A stretch of DNA of 64,000 bases from JBNAGF01 sp049801055 (GTDB taxonomy: Bacteria > Pseudomonadota > Alphaproteobacteria > Rhodobacterales > Rhodobacteraceae): NCBI RefSeq assembly GCF_049801055.1, contig NZ_JBNAGF010000012.1:1-64000 (forward strand), given 5' to 3'. This document shows, in pieces, positions 28,601 to 37,090 of the stretch. The first letter of the stretch is position 1. The number at the start of each line of letters is the position of its first letter. The position numbers and the translations under genes were made by a program. A model generated the notes under the pieces. That model saw only the letters and a program-made list of their open reading frames with translations. It was not told where the DNA came from and made no database searches.

Positions 28601-29258
28601 GCGGCGCACGCATGGGCAACACGTAGAGGGCGTGTTCGGCGTGCAGATGTTCACCATCCGGCGCGAACAGGCGCGGCTGGGCGAGGTGGCCCCGGTCATT
28701 CGCAAGCTGATAGATGACAATCCCGACGACATGACATGGAAGCCCGGGTTCGGCGTGATCGCCTCGGAACTGGGATATACCGAGGCAGCCGAACGGATCC
28801 TGCACGAGGTGGCTGCAACCGGTTTTGATCTGCCGCTCGACGCGATCTATTCCACAACGCTGTCCTATCTGGCCGATATCTGTATTGCAGTGGGCAACGA
28901 AGCCCATGCCCAGACCATCTACGAGTTGCTGGCGCCTTATGCCGAACTGACGATTACGGCCGGGGTAACAACGGTCTGCAATGGCGCTGCCGGGCGCAAA
29001 CTGGGCGGGTTGGCCGCGTTGCTGGGGGATTGGAACCGGGCGGAAACGCACTTTGAAACCGCGCTGAAACTGGATCAGGCGATGCGGGCAAGGCCTTGGA
29101 TTACCCACAGCAAAGCCGATTACGCAACTGCCTTGCGCCGCCGTGGCAGGCGGGAGGATGCCGAACATGCCCTGGTGCTGGAAGCAGAAGCATTGGAAAT
29201 TTGTCAGGAATTGGGTATGATTTCCCTAGGGGCAAGGCTTATGGATCATGTGAATTGA
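25650..29258 (+). CDS. SAM domain-class III cyclase-AAA ATPase-TPR protein
   Basis: This giant protein has about 1202 residues. An N-terminal SAM domain (residues 5-65, WLDDLGLGQYADVFAKNDVD) is followed by a class III cyclase domain (about 110-285) with both metal aspartates (LFADLVGSTE, KYLGDGLLIFF) and VINLAARIQ. An AAA/STAND-type ATPase follows, with Walker A GEAGIGKSRL near residue 340 and Walker B LLLVEDAHWLD near 470. The C-terminal half is TPR-like. Such proteins are thought to couple protein-protein sensing to cyclic nucleotide output. I chose ATG 25650 after CGGAG; ATG 25662 is possible. Confidence 0.85.
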   Translation: MLDPMSRDVDNWLDDLGLGQYADVFAKNDVDLRALPLLTGEDLKELGVSLGHRRILLDAIGRLSGAKAAGSETGRDLPDEPEGNTPTEPPDAGAFDAPSGQDTAAAAAERRHLTVLFADLVGSTEMTNRFDPEEMRALLQRYQDTVAGEVSRYGGYVAKYLGDGLLIFFGWPRAYEDHAYRAIKSGLEALRRVQNITAPDGQPLAARIGVASGLVVVGDIVGENTREEGAITGPVINLAARIQEHTPPNSLVLPQDEAEAALGRIFEFSPLGEISLKGFSRPRALVKVEREREAESRFRAQHQPDQRGSMVGRLHEKGLLEQAWQHARAGRGEVVLLIGEAGIGKSRLTEEFLVEDVDSSATDIIRLNCVPYLASSPFHPVAERIARDAGIQPSDTDNAMLARVRALLESRAGVDVDHMLPVYAALVAPGSAEARAILALSPQEQRELTTGALIDVIKARAAVKPVLLLVEDAHWLDPSSKALLDRIVAICSDLPLMVLITHRPEWSHDWPEGEAQIQTLRLRRFDVEQVADLIEQVSGKTPDDNLVEQIVAKTDGVPLFIEEVTRAIFAGGQEAGGVPSSLQGVLMARLDAVSENAKQVALTASVMGREFEPELLRIAMGRSAEDTADSLEELRRSGLLFESGHNRGHFVFRHALIRDTAYQSMLSTTRKAQHAGVARALLAVRRADIERQPELVAHHLTEAGDHAQAYDCWKAASEKALSRNATEEAVANSTEMLKAAELLGRPDGEEIIAAQILVGRSYEAIGRLPESIAILIDSCTQAKAAAKPELFADAAFYLTEAGLLAHEHLDMANALCQEALAGLPEADEARRCRIMSQLARSMMHAGEFAESVGYSGKALSLAQRLGDIKAQFSVHMARFFVPAVARTDEEVRDWRKRLQQLQALAEKLGNLDRGRDRAISLFVSAEMGDRGQWEYYLGLLSEVADADRHPQLFWVETHAHAMMAILDGDFDSAERFANKALKIGRRTHGQHVEGVFGVQMFTIRREQARLGEVAPVIRKLIDDNPDDMTWKPGFGVIASELGYTEAAERILHEVAATGFDLPLDAIYSTTLSYLADICIAVGNEAHAQTIYELLAPYAELTITAGVTTVCNGAAGRKLGGLAALLGDWNRAETHFETALKLDQAMRARPWITHSKADYATALRRRGRREDAEHALVLEAEALEICQELGMISLGARLMDHVN

Positions 29259-29300
29259 ATTGCAGGATCTGTCTGCATTGCAGCACAGCAGGAGAGGTTC

Positions 29301-29558
29301 ATGCCCAGATTTATTATCGAACGGCACTTTGCCGAGCGGCTTGAGCTGACCGATGACGGCAAGGCCCACATCCGGGAAATCAATGACGAAGAAGGAATTG
29401 AGTGGATCTTTTCCTTTTTGAGTGCGGACAAACGCAAATCCTATTGCCTCTATGAGGCTCCCGACGAAGACGCGCTTCGACGTGCCGCCGAACGGCTAGA
29501 GATACCGGCCGATGTGATTACACCGGTCGACAAGATCGATCCCGGCGTCTTCGCCTGA
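29301..29558 (+). CDS. DUF4242 family small protein
   Basis: This 85-residue protein matches the DUF4242 pattern: MPRFIIERHF at the start, SYCLYEAPDEDALRRAAERL in the middle and a C-terminal VDKIDPGVF. Members form small ferredoxin-like barrels; one Streptomyces member binds nickel. The function here is unknown. It follows the large cyclase by 42 bases with a CAGGAGAGG ribosome site and is probably co-transcribed with it. Confidence 0.8.
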   Translation: MPRFIIERHFAERLELTDDGKAHIREINDEEGIEWIFSFLSADKRKSYCLYEAPDEDALRRAAERLEIPADVITPVDKIDPGVFA

Positions 29559-29685
29559 ACAGATCCGGCGCGCAATTCCGGCGCCGCACAAAGAACGCCG
29601 GCTGAATCCGGATTAACCGGTTCTCGGCTCGGATGAATTTCAGGGCAGGCTGGCGGAAACCTTCCTTTAAGGGAAGGACAGACCC

Positions 29686-31101
29686 ATGAAAGACATGAAT
29701 GGACTGGACGGCGGCATGGTCGCTGTTGATCAGGACGTGATTGAGTTGCTTGACGTATCCCTGCGGGGAAACGTGCTGGTTCCCGGTTCGGCTGATTACG
29801 ATGCCGCGCGGACAATCTGGAACGGAATGGTGGATCGCAAGCCCGGTCTGGTCATTCAGGCACTAGGCACCAGCGACGTTCAGAAGGCGGTGAATTTTGC
29901 CCGCAGGAACGGTTTGCTGATGGCGGTCAAATCTGGCGGGCACCAGATTGCCGGACACGCAGTCGCCGATGATGCTTTGCTGCTGGATCTGTCCCGGATG
30001 CGTTCCGTTCACGTGGACCCCGGGACCAAGCGGGCGAGGGTGGAGCCGGGCGCGTTGCTCGGCGATCTGGATCGCGAAACTCAGTCCCATAACCTGACGG
30101 TGCCGCTGGGGATCAACTCCACCACCGGCGTGGCCGGGCTAACCCTTGGCGGAGGCTTTGGCTGGACAACGCGCAAGTTCGGGATGACCATCGACAATTT
30201 GCTGTCGGCCGAGGTCGTGACAGCAAAGGGTGAGATCGTGACGGCCTCGAAAAACGAGAACCCCGATCTGTTCTGGGCGCTTCGGGGCGGTGGCGGAAAT
30301 TTCGGAGTGGTCACCTCGTTCGAGTTCATGCTGCACGCGCTTGGGCCGCAGGTCCTGTCGGGGCTGGTTGTACACCCGATCGCCGATGCGCCGGGGCTCT
30401 TGCGCGAGTTCGCCACCATCGCCGACAATGCGCCCGAGGAACTGACGGTCTGGACCGTCATGCGCAAGGCGCCGCCGCTCCCGTTCCTGCCCGAGGAATG
30501 GCACGGGCGCGAGGTTCTGATCTTTGCGGCCTGTTATGCCGGTCCGCTGTCCGACGGAGAGGCCGCGATGGCCGATCTGAGGGCGCTGGGGACTCCGATA
30601 GTGGATGTGATCTCGCCGCATGATTTCGTCGACTGGCAATCTGCATTCGATCCGCTTCTGACGCCCGGTGCGCGGAACTATTGGAAAAGCCATGATTTCA
30701 GAGAACTTCCCGGGCCGGCCATCGATACATTGCTGGCAGCGATCGACAGCCTGCCGGATCCGGCCTGCGAGGTCTTCATCGCGCATGTCGGCGGCAAGAT
30801 GGCGCGTGTTGGAAACACCGAAACCGCCTATCCGGAGCGCCGTGCGCATTTCATCATGAATGTACATACCCGCTGGGAGGATCCGGGCAAGGATGCGGTC
30901 TGTATCGGCTGGGCGCGTGACCTGTTTTCCAGCATGGAGCCATATTCCACCGGAAGTGTGTATGTGAACTTCATGCCGGCAGACGAAGTGGACAGGGTTT
31001 CAGGCGTTTACGGGGAAAACATGAAGCGGCTGGTCCAGGTGAAATCGAAATACGATCCCGAGAATTTCTTTCGGCTGAACCACAATATCCAACCCGGATG
31101 A
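29686..31101 (+). CDS. FAD-linked oxidoreductase with BBE domain
   Basis: This 471-residue protein is of the berberine-bridge-enzyme/6-hydroxynicotine-oxidase type. The FAD_binding_4 domain has SGGHQIAGHAVADDA near residue 87, whose first histidine is the usual covalent FAD anchor, and GLTLGGGFGWTTRKFG near 150. The second anchor, a cysteine in bicovalent members, is replaced in the STTGVAGL segment. The C-terminal BBE motif is YDPENFFRLNHNI. The substrate is unknown. It has its own AAGGGAAGGA ribosome site, 127 bases after the DUF4242 gene. Confidence 0.85.
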   Translation: MKDMNGLDGGMVAVDQDVIELLDVSLRGNVLVPGSADYDAARTIWNGMVDRKPGLVIQALGTSDVQKAVNFARRNGLLMAVKSGGHQIAGHAVADDALLLDLSRMRSVHVDPGTKRARVEPGALLGDLDRETQSHNLTVPLGINSTTGVAGLTLGGGFGWTTRKFGMTIDNLLSAEVVTAKGEIVTASKNENPDLFWALRGGGGNFGVVTSFEFMLHALGPQVLSGLVVHPIADAPGLLREFATIADNAPEELTVWTVMRKAPPLPFLPEEWHGREVLIFAACYAGPLSDGEAAMADLRALGTPIVDVISPHDFVDWQSAFDPLLTPGARNYWKSHDFRELPGPAIDTLLAAIDSLPDPACEVFIAHVGGKMARVGNTETAYPERRAHFIMNVHTRWEDPGKDAVCIGWARDLFSSMEPYSTGSVYVNFMPADEVDRVSGVYGENMKRLVQVKSKYDPENFFRLNHNIQPG

Positions 31102-31221
31102 TCCGCTGGCCGGCCGGAGGCGATGCCGGCCCGAGCCGCAATCCGCCCATAAATGCAAGGCGTGGTCACTGGCGGCGTCAGTCTCGTCAGTCCTTCGGCG
31201 CAACGATCCGGCCGATCAGCC

Positions 31222-31256
31222 AAAAAAACGCGCCCCCGGATGGGAGCGCGATTTTC
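31222..31256. terminator. Bidirectional terminator between flavoprotein and nap operon
   Basis: A run of seven A (31222-31228) is followed by CGCGCCCCC (31229-31237) pairing with GGGAGCGCG (31242-31250), then ATTTTC. Read on the minus strand this is a strong intrinsic terminator with seven T for the nap operon. On the plus strand it may also end the flavoprotein transcript. Confidence 0.8.
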
Positions 31257-31327
31257 CCGAGACTCGCGCGCCGCAGGCGGTCGCACGCTGGCCTCTGGCC
31301 CGCGGTGAACCACCGCTGAACAATCTG

Positions 31328-31585
31328 TCAGACGGTCGTGCCCTTGATGCGGATGGCGCAGCCAACGCTGCCTGCCAGCAGGCCGACGCCAATGGCGATG
31401 AACAGATCCAGAAACTCGATCTGGCTCATATCAAAGCCTGCGAACAGGAGTGTCTCGGCCAGCCCGACCAGTCCGCCCATCGCTGCGGCGAGAAAGATGT
31501 TCCGGGTGGTCAGGCCAAGCGCAAGGCCAAGAATACCCGGAAGGCTGAGGATGTTGCCGGCAATTGTGCCCAGAAGATTTAGCAT
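31328..31585 (-). CDS. Small membrane protein at the end of the nap operon
   Basis: This 85-residue, very hydrophobic protein has about three membrane helices (residues 4-25, 30-50 and 58-80) and ends in a basic tail. I do not recognise the family. It starts four bases after the napC stop, behind a GGAGG inside the napC end, so it is translated with the nap genes. It is too different from NapE to use that name. It may be a nap-associated or unrelated small protein. Confidence 0.65.
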   Translation of the reverse strand: MLNLLGTIAGNILSLPGILGLALGLTTRNIFLAAAMGGLVGLAETLLFAGFDMSQIEFLDLFIAIGVGLLAGSVGCAIRIKGTTV

Positions 31586-31589
31586 GGGA

Positions 31590-32315
31590 TCAGCCTCCGG
31601 GGTTTTCTTTTGAGTTCTGGTTGAGATATCCGCGGATGCCGTCGAGATCGATCATGGCGTCTTTCTGCGGCTCGGATTTGGGGCTCAGGCCCAGCTCATC
31701 CACAACACGCTTGTATTCTTCCTGATATCCTTCGGGCAACCGGTGCGCGATGCCCTGATGGCAGTCGATACAGGTCATGTTGTTGTCAAGCGCGCGCTGG
31801 TGTTCGGATGCGGCACGACCTTCCTGAACCGTAAAGTCCATATAGTCGAACTTGTGGCAGTTCCGGCATTCCCGGCTGTCGGATTGTTTCATCTTGGTCC
31901 AGGTTTGGGCAGCCATCTGCAAACGGTGGCTTTCGTATTTTTCCGCCGTGTCGATCGTGCCCATCAGCTCGTGATAGACGTCCTTGACCGCCATCACCTT
32001 GGCTTTGACCTTGTGGTTCCATTCTTTCGGAACGTGGCAATCCGAACAGATCGCGCGGACACCCGAGCGATTGTTGTAGTGGATCGTTTCGCGATACTCG
32101 CCCAGATTGGTTTCCATGGTGTGGCAACCGGTGCAGAATTCTTCGGTGTTGGTCATTTCCATCGACCAGTTGAAGGCACCCCAGAACAGGATACCGGCCA
32201 GAAAGCCGACGATCAGTGTAAATCCGACGCTGAGCACACCGGAAGGGGTCCAGAACCAGTTCCAGATGCGGCGAAAGAACCCTTGGTGCGCGGCGGAGTT
32301 GTTATTTTCTGTCAT
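31590..32315 (-). CDS. napC: NapC tetraheme cytochrome c quinol dehydrogenase
   Basis: This 241-residue NapC/NirT-family protein takes electrons from quinol and passes them to NapB. One N-terminal membrane anchor (residues 25-48) is followed by four c-type heme motifs: CTGCH, CSDCH, CRNCH and CIDCH. It is the last recognisable nap gene, 32 bases after napB. The length and motif order are normal. Confidence 0.95.
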   Translation of the reverse strand: MTENNNSAAHQGFFRRIWNWFWTPSGVLSVGFTLIVGFLAGILFWGAFNWSMEMTNTEEFCTGCHTMETNLGEYRETIHYNNRSGVRAICSDCHVPKEWNHKVKAKVMAVKDVYHELMGTIDTAEKYESHRLQMAAQTWTKMKQSDSRECRNCHKFDYMDFTVQEGRAASEHQRALDNNMTCIDCHQGIAHRLPEGYQEEYKRVVDELGLSPKSEPQKDAMIDLDGIRGYLNQNSKENPGG

Positions 32316-32347
32316 TGTCTCATTCCTTGCTCGCGATCACTCGGGGC

Positions 32348-32782
32348 TCAGTTGCCGCTCGAGGCTTCGAATGTGTTGTCCACCAGCGCCGGGGCATCCA
32401 CCTGCGGAACATGGCATTGGTTGCAGAACCAGCGGGTGCCGGCGACCTGATCCAGCTGGTTGCCTTCGCGGTCAAGGTAGTGCGTCATCGACAGCGTCGG
32501 CGCGTTGCGCTCACCTGCGACTGTCCAGTCGTGACAGCTCAGGCAGCGGTTGGCCTTGAGGTCGATCTGGTACTGGTCGATCGAGTGGGGCACCAGCGGC
32601 GGTTGCTGTCGGTAGTTGCGGGGAAACCGCTTTTTGTCCTGATGAAACAGGTCTTCGACCACGTTGATATCGTCGATCTGGGTTCCGCGCAGGGTTTGGA
32701 CCGGCGCCGACTGGGCGATGGCAAAGCTTGCGCTCAACAGTACCGCGGCGGCGATGGCGCTGAATTTGGCTTGCATTTTCAT
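32348..32782 (-). CDS. napB: NapB diheme cytochrome c subunit
   Basis: This 144-residue periplasmic small subunit of nitrate reductase has a signal peptide (about 1-23, cleaved after AIAQ or nearby) and two heme motifs, CLSCH and CNQCH. It shows the usual NapB segment DDINVVEDLFHQDKKRFPRN. It lies between napH and napC and passes electrons from NapC or NapGH to NapA. Confidence 0.95.
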   Translation of the reverse strand: MKMQAKFSAIAAAVLLSASFAIAQSAPVQTLRGTQIDDINVVEDLFHQDKKRFPRNYRQQPPLVPHSIDQYQIDLKANRCLSCHDWTVAGERNAPTLSMTHYLDREGNQLDQVAGTRWFCNQCHVPQVDAPALVDNTFEASSGN

Positions 32783-32802
32783 GGTTTTACTCCGTGTCTT
32801 GC

Positions 32803-33726
32803 TCAGGCGGCGGCGTTGGCCCTGGTTGCAGGTTGAGTTCGTGCTCGGGCGTCACGGCCCGGTGCGGGCGTGTCGTCGAAACGGTGGGTAAAGGAAAAGA
32901 CGTCCTGTGCGCAGACGTCGATGCAGCGACCGCAATTGGTGCAGTCCGGCGAAAGAATGAGGGGGGTGTCCGCATCGGACCCCCGCAAGGCGGGCGAGAT
33001 GACCTGCATCTCGGGGCAGACGGCGAAACAGTCCATGCAATCGTCACAGGCCGCGCGTTTGCCGGCCGACACCCGCAGGGCCGATTTCTGACCCAGCAGC
33101 CCATAGAAGCTGCCCACAGGGCAGAGATGCCCGCACCAGCCCCTGCGCGACACAAATAGATCGAACAGGAACACCGACGCCACAAAGGCCCAGGCAAACC
33201 CCATTCCGAATATTAGTCCGCGATGCAACATGCTGATCGGATTCACGAATTCCCATGCAACGGTGCCCGTCAATGCTGAAACAACAAGCACCATTGCCAG
33301 CACCCAGTAGCGGGTGCCCGATTTCGGCTGCCAGCCCTTTTGCAGGCCGAGTTTGTCATGCAGCCAGTGAGCTCCATCGGTGACAGGATTGATTGGGCAG
33401 ACCCACGAACAATAGACCCGACCGCCGATCAGCGCATAAGCAACACCGACGATCCCTGCGCCGATCAGTGCCGTCAGCTCGGGCCAATGCCCGCCGAGAA
33501 TGGATTGCACGGTGATGAACGGGTCTGTCAGGGGCAGAAAGCCGAATGTGAGAGAGCCGGACAGGTTGCCCTTGACCCACCAGATGCCGAACCAGGGGCC
33601 GATCAGAAAGATTGCGAGGAAGAACACCTGCGTGGTCCGGCGCAACAGCAGAAAGCGATGCGCCCGCCACCAGCCGAACTTTTCGACGGCTTCCTGTCCG
33701 ACCGGTGTTTGAACCTTGCTGCTCAT
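32803..33726 (-). CDS. napH: NapH membrane ferredoxin-type quinol dehydrogenase component
   Basis: This 307-residue protein has four membrane helices and two C-terminal [4Fe-4S] motifs (CDDCMDCFAVCPE and CTNCGRCIDVCAQ). The membrane part carries the CSWVCP and CGHLCP pairs typical of NapH. With NapG it forms a second route from quinol to the nitrate reductase. Its ATG overlaps the napG stop by four bases. Confidence 0.94.
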   Translation of the reverse strand: MSSKVQTPVGQEAVEKFGWWRAHRFLLLRRTTQVFFLAIFLIGPWFGIWWVKGNLSGSLTFGFLPLTDPFITVQSILGGHWPELTALIGAGIVGVAYALIGGRVYCSWVCPINPVTDGAHWLHDKLGLQKGWQPKSGTRYWVLAMVLVVSALTGTVAWEFVNPISMLHRGLIFGMGFAWAFVASVFLFDLFVSRRGWCGHLCPVGSFYGLLGQKSALRVSAGKRAACDDCMDCFAVCPEMQVISPALRGSDADTPLILSPDCTNCGRCIDVCAQDVFSFTHRFDDTPAPGRDARARTQPATRANAAA

Positions 33727-34577
33727 TGACCCGCCCCCGGAAGTTTAAAACCGGGTGTGAAACCGCCTTCCATCGACGAATCTGGCATGCCCTCCGGCAG
33801 GTATCCGCCCGGCGCCACAAGGTTGTCGGTGCCCGGGCCGGGTAGGCGGTCGGGCAGATCGATCAGTTCATCCACAAGCGGGTTCTGGTCTTCCCAACCC
33901 AGTTTGTAGTGATCTGCCGCATCGGCGCGGGCAAGGCGGCGGGGCAGGATCTTGATTGCGGAGGCTTCTGGCAGAACGCAGGATTTTTCGCATTTGCCGC
34001 AGCCGGTGCATTTGTCAGCATGCACCGTGGGCATGAAAATCGCATGGGCGCCCGAGCGTTCATTGTGCGAGCGTTCCAGCGTGATCGCTTCGTCGATCAC
34101 CGGGCAGACCCGATAGCAGACGTCGCAGCGCAGCCCGAGCGCGTTGAGACAGTTTTCTTCGTCTATCAGCACCGCCACACCCATGTCGGCATCGTCGATA
34201 TTGGTAAGCCCCTTGTCGAGCGCACCGGTCGGGCAGGCGGCAACACACGGGATGTCATCACACATCTCGCAGGGAATGTCGCGGGCGGTGAAGTACGGGG
34301 TGCCGGTGGCCGGGCCGTCATAGCCAAGCTCGGCCAGTTTCAGCGTGTCATAGGGGCAGTCGCGCACGCACAGGCCGCACCGGATACAAGCGGCGAGAAA
34401 CTGGTCTTCGTCGATTGCTCCGGGCGGGCGAATTGCCTGAGCGGGCAGGGCGCGCGCATCCGATACGATGTGGGCCAGTCCCATGCCCGCCACCGCGCAC
34501 CCGGCAACACCCCGGGCCGTATCCTGCAGGAAACGGCGCCGGTCCATCGGCCTTGGTTTGCGGTTCGGGACGGACAT
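33723..34577 (-). CDS. napG: NapG periplasmic ferredoxin-type protein
   Basis: This 284-residue protein has a Tat signal (DRRRFLQDTARG) and four [4Fe-4S] motifs, including CIRCGLCVRDCP, CEMCDDIPCVAACP, CDVCYRVCP and CTGCGKCEKSC. With NapH it passes electrons to the periplasmic nitrate reductase. An AAGGAAAA ribosome site precedes the ATG. It starts 23 bases after the napA stop. Unlike NapA in this window, it keeps a full Tat signal. Confidence 0.94.
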   Translation of the reverse strand: MSVPNRKPRPMDRRRFLQDTARGVAGCAVAGMGLAHIVSDARALPAQAIRPPGAIDEDQFLAACIRCGLCVRDCPYDTLKLAELGYDGPATGTPYFTARDIPCEMCDDIPCVAACPTGALDKGLTNIDDADMGVAVLIDEENCLNALGLRCDVCYRVCPVIDEAITLERSHNERSGAHAIFMPTVHADKCTGCGKCEKSCVLPEASAIKILPRRLARADAADHYKLGWEDQNPLVDELIDLPDRLPGPGTDNLVAPGGYLPEGMPDSSMEGGFTPGFKLPGAGQ

Positions 34578-34600
34578 GGGTTTTCCTTGCTTGCTTCAGG

Positions 34601-37090
34601 TCAGGCGCGCTGCACCTTGCAGGCGCATTTCTTGAAGTCGGTCTCTTTCGAGAGCGGGCAGGTCGCATCCAGTGTCAGCTTGTTGGTCAGCTGTCCTTCG
34701 TCGAACCACGGCATGAACACGACCCCCTTGGGCATCTTGTTGCGTCCGCGGGTTTCGACCCGGCTGAGCACCGTGCCGCGGCGGGTGGCCAGTTCGATCT
34801 CCTGACCGCGGCGCAGCCCGCGCTCCTTGGCGTCGTCGGGGTGCATGTAGACCACGGCGCTCGGGTAAGACCGGTGCAGTTCCGGGACACGGCGGGTCAT
34901 CGAACCGGAGTGCCAGTGCTCCAGCACCCGGCCGGTGACCAGCCACAGGTTGTATTCCTCGTCCGGCACTTCCGGCGGCGCCTCGTAGGGGGCAAAGATG
35001 ATGTTCGCCTTGCCGTCCTTCTTGCCGTAGAACTGCACGCCCTTGCCCTTTTCGACATAGGGGTCATATCCCTCGCGGAAGCGGTAGAGCGTTTCCTTGC
35101 CATCGACGACAGGCCAGCGCAGGCCGCGGGCCTTGTGATAGACTTCGAACTCGGCCAGATCGTGTGCCTTGCCGCGGCCGAAATCGGCATATTCCTCGAA
35201 CAGGCCCTTCTGAACATAGAAGCCAAAATCCTCGGACTCGTCGTTGGCAAAGCCCTCGGCGGTTTCGGACAGCGGGTATTTGTTAACCTTGCCGTTCTCG
35301 AACAGGATCTCGAACAGGGTCTTGCCGCGATATTCGGGTTTCTGGGCAATCAACTCTTCCGGCCAGACCTCTTCGACCTTGAACCGTTTGGAGAATTCCA
35401 TCACCTGCCAGACATCCGACTTGGCTTCGCCCGGCGCGTTGACCTGCTGACGCCAGAACTGGGTGCGGCGTTCGGCATTGCCGTAGGCGCCTTCCTTTTC
35501 GACCCACATGGCGGTCGGCAGGATCAGGTCGGCGGCCAGAGCCGTCACGGTCGGGTAGGGATCGGAAACGACGATGAAGTTTTCGGGGTTGCGATACCCT
35601 GGCCAGCCTTCCTCATTCAGGTTGGGTGCAGCCTGCATGTTGTTGGTGCACTGTACCCAATAGGCGTTAAGATCTCCGTCTTTCAGTTTGCGGTGTTGAA
35701 GAACAGCGTGGAAACCGGGCTTGGGCGGAATGGTGCCCTTGGGCAGCATCCACTTTTCTTCGGCCAGATCGCGATGCGCCTCGTTCATGACCACCATGTC
35801 GGCGGGCAGGCGGTGGGCAAAGGTGCCAACCTCGCGGGCGGTTCCGCAGGCTGACGGTTGCCCGGTCAGCGAGAAGGGCGAGTTGCCCGGTTCCGAGATT
35901 TTCCCGACCAGAAGGTGCACGTTATACATCAGCGAGTTCACCCACGACCCGCGGGTGTGCTGGTTGAACCCCATGGTCCAGAGCGACATTACCTTGCGGT
36001 TCGGGTCGGCATACTGCTTGGCCAGCCGTTCCAGCTGAACGGCAGGGACACCGGACATTTCCGAAACCTTTTCAAGGGTGTATTCGCTGACGGCCTCGGC
36101 GTATTCCTCGAAAGTGATCGGCGTCAACTTGCCGTGCTTGCCCTCGTGTGAGGGATTCTCGGCTTCCTGTTCCAGAATGTTCTCGGGGCGCAGGCCATAG
36201 CCGATATCGGTTGCCGTCTTGGTGAAGTTGACGTGGTTCTTGACGAACTCCTCGTTCACCGCACCGGACTGGATGATGTAGTTGGCAATGTAGTTGAGGA
36301 TCGCCAGATCGGTCTGCGGCGTGAAGATCATGCCGTTGTCGGCCAGTTCGAAGGACCGGTGCTCGAATGTCGAAAGCACATGCACCTCGGCGCCCGGTTT
36401 GGTCAGGCGGGTATCGGTCAGGCGCGACCACAGGATCGGGTGCATCTCGGCCATGTTCGAACCCCAGAGTACGAACGTATCGGCATGTTCAAAGTCGTCA
36501 TAGCAACCCATCGGCTCGTCGATGCCGAAGGTCCGCATGAACCCGACCACAGCCGAGGCCATGCAGTGCCGGGCGTTGGGGTCGATGTTGTTCGAGCGCA
36601 GACCCGCCTTCATGAACTTGGCGGCCGCGTAGCCTTCCCAGACGGTCCACTGGCCCGAGCCGAACATACCGACCGAGGTTGGCCCCTTCTTGGCAAGCGC
36701 CTCTTTCCATTTCTCGGCCATGATGTCGAAGGCCTCGTCCCAACTGATGGGTTCGAACTCACCGTTCTTGTCATAGGCACCACCGGTCTTGCGCAGCAGG
36801 GGCGTGGTCAGGCGGTCCTTGCCATACATGATCTTGGACAGGAAATAGCCCTTGATGCAGTTCAGGCCGCGGTTTACAGGCGCTTTGGGGTCGCCCTGTG
36901 TGGCCACCACGCGACCATCCTTGACGCCGACCAGAACGGAACACCCGGTGCCGCAAAACCGGCATGCGGCCTTGTCCCAGCGGATATCCGGGCCGTTGAT
37001 TTGCGCCGCAGCTGCATTGGGCAGGGTAATACCCGTGTAGGTTTGCGCATAGCACTTCGCACACCCCATAATTCTGCGCATTTCGCCCAT
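34601..37090 (-). CDS. napA: NapA periplasmic nitrate reductase, signal peptide disrupted
   Basis: This 829-residue catalytic subunit reduces nitrate to nitrite. The [4Fe-4S] cysteines are C43, C46, C50 and C78 (CRFCGTGC, GLNCIKGYFL), and the molybdenum ligand is C176 in ARHCMAS. The mature protein looks intact up to the usual KETDFKKCACKV end. The N-terminus does not: family members have a Tat signal ending in a GITLP-like cleavage region, and here GITLPNAAAAQ is kept but the 20 residues before it (MGEMRRIMGCAKCYAQTYT) lack a hydrophobic core. A stop lies in frame about eight codons upstream. napD, normally just upstream, is absent. Export may be impaired. Confidence 0.9.
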   Translation of the reverse strand: MGEMRRIMGCAKCYAQTYTGITLPNAAAAQINGPDIRWDKAACRFCGTGCSVLVGVKDGRVVATQGDPKAPVNRGLNCIKGYFLSKIMYGKDRLTTPLLRKTGGAYDKNGEFEPISWDEAFDIMAEKWKEALAKKGPTSVGMFGSGQWTVWEGYAAAKFMKAGLRSNNIDPNARHCMASAVVGFMRTFGIDEPMGCYDDFEHADTFVLWGSNMAEMHPILWSRLTDTRLTKPGAEVHVLSTFEHRSFELADNGMIFTPQTDLAILNYIANYIIQSGAVNEEFVKNHVNFTKTATDIGYGLRPENILEQEAENPSHEGKHGKLTPITFEEYAEAVSEYTLEKVSEMSGVPAVQLERLAKQYADPNRKVMSLWTMGFNQHTRGSWVNSLMYNVHLLVGKISEPGNSPFSLTGQPSACGTAREVGTFAHRLPADMVVMNEAHRDLAEEKWMLPKGTIPPKPGFHAVLQHRKLKDGDLNAYWVQCTNNMQAAPNLNEEGWPGYRNPENFIVVSDPYPTVTALAADLILPTAMWVEKEGAYGNAERRTQFWRQQVNAPGEAKSDVWQVMEFSKRFKVEEVWPEELIAQKPEYRGKTLFEILFENGKVNKYPLSETAEGFANDESEDFGFYVQKGLFEEYADFGRGKAHDLAEFEVYHKARGLRWPVVDGKETLYRFREGYDPYVEKGKGVQFYGKKDGKANIIFAPYEAPPEVPDEEYNLWLVTGRVLEHWHSGSMTRRVPELHRSYPSAVVYMHPDDAKERGLRRGQEIELATRRGTVLSRVETRGRNKMPKGVVFMPWFDEGQLTNKLTLDATCPLSKETDFKKCACKVQRA

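Noticed and set aside
27492..29168. 558-codon minus-strand frame opposite the SAM-cyclase-AAA-TPR gene
   Set aside because: It lies wholly inside a well-supported multi-domain gene on the other strand and shows no family features.
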